Below, one piece after another: positions 5,426-5,467 of a DNA stretch of 5,467 nucleotides (position 1 is the stretch's first letter; every line of letters starts with the position of its first letter). A program made the translations under genes and the position numbers. The stretch covers positions 1 to 5,467 of the forward strand of contig CATXML010000098.1 in assembly GCA_958372035.1 (NCBI GenBank). Direction: 5' to 3'. Source of the stretch: an uncultured Collinsella sp. (GTDB lineage: Bacteria; Actinomycetota; Coriobacteriia; Coriobacteriales; Coriobacteriaceae). The notes under the pieces were generated by a model. It was given only the letters and a program-made list of their open reading frames with translations, was not told the origin of the DNA and ran no database searches.

Positions 5426-5467
5426 GGTCGCCACTAAGTGCGGCATCTGCCACAGGCTTGAGTTCAT

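Noticed and set aside
1..5467. CRISPR array, tRNA, rRNA or transposase
   Set aside because: No regularly spaced repeats beyond two copies, no cloverleaf-like or rRNA-like sequence, and no transposase-like frame were seen.

Overview
The window looks like a chromosomal segment of a high-GC, low-biomass-type gut actinobacterium of the Coriobacteriia, most like Collinsella. This rests on gene content and codon style (strong C/G third positions in purB, a Tat lipoprotein, a four-cysteine TSCPD small protein, GAA-loop hairpin repeats). It is recognition from memory, not a database result. All supported genes lie on the + strand.

Layout. Positions 1-287 contain no convincing gene. They hold a 52-bp direct repeat in two copies 131 bp apart, each with a stem closed by a GAA loop, plus a third GAA-loop hairpin at the left edge. 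Next comes purB (338-1684), a complete adenylosuccinate lyase with a clear Shine-Dalgarno sequence and a candidate -10 box, closed by a strong intrinsic terminator (1728-1760). After the terminator is a two-gene unit. The first gene (1790-2662) encodes a membrane-anchored extracytoplasmic solute-binding protein of the SBP_bac_3 family. It overlaps by ATGA a diguanylate cyclase reading frame (2659-4458). That cyclase frame is open for 599 codons except for one in-frame TAG at 2980-2982, which splits its extracellular sensor domain. The result is a 107-aa fragment with the first membrane segment and a 490-aa fragment with the rest of the sensor, the second membrane segment, a PAS-like region and an intact GGDEF domain.

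A short gap (4459-4571) with a possible promoter leads to an 87-aa TSCPD-domain protein (4572-4835). Its stop codon overlaps the start of a Tat-exported lipoprotein (4835-5425). That lipoprotein ends abruptly close to the window edge and may be truncated.

How the genes relate. purB is a housekeeping purine gene transcribed separately from what follows. The binding protein and cyclase are translationally coupled and suggest a ligand-to-c-di-GMP sensory module: the anchored binding protein would capture a small solute outside the cell and inform the membrane cyclase. This is inference. In this copy the amber codon probably breaks or changes the sensor. The final pair is coupled but has no obvious shared function.
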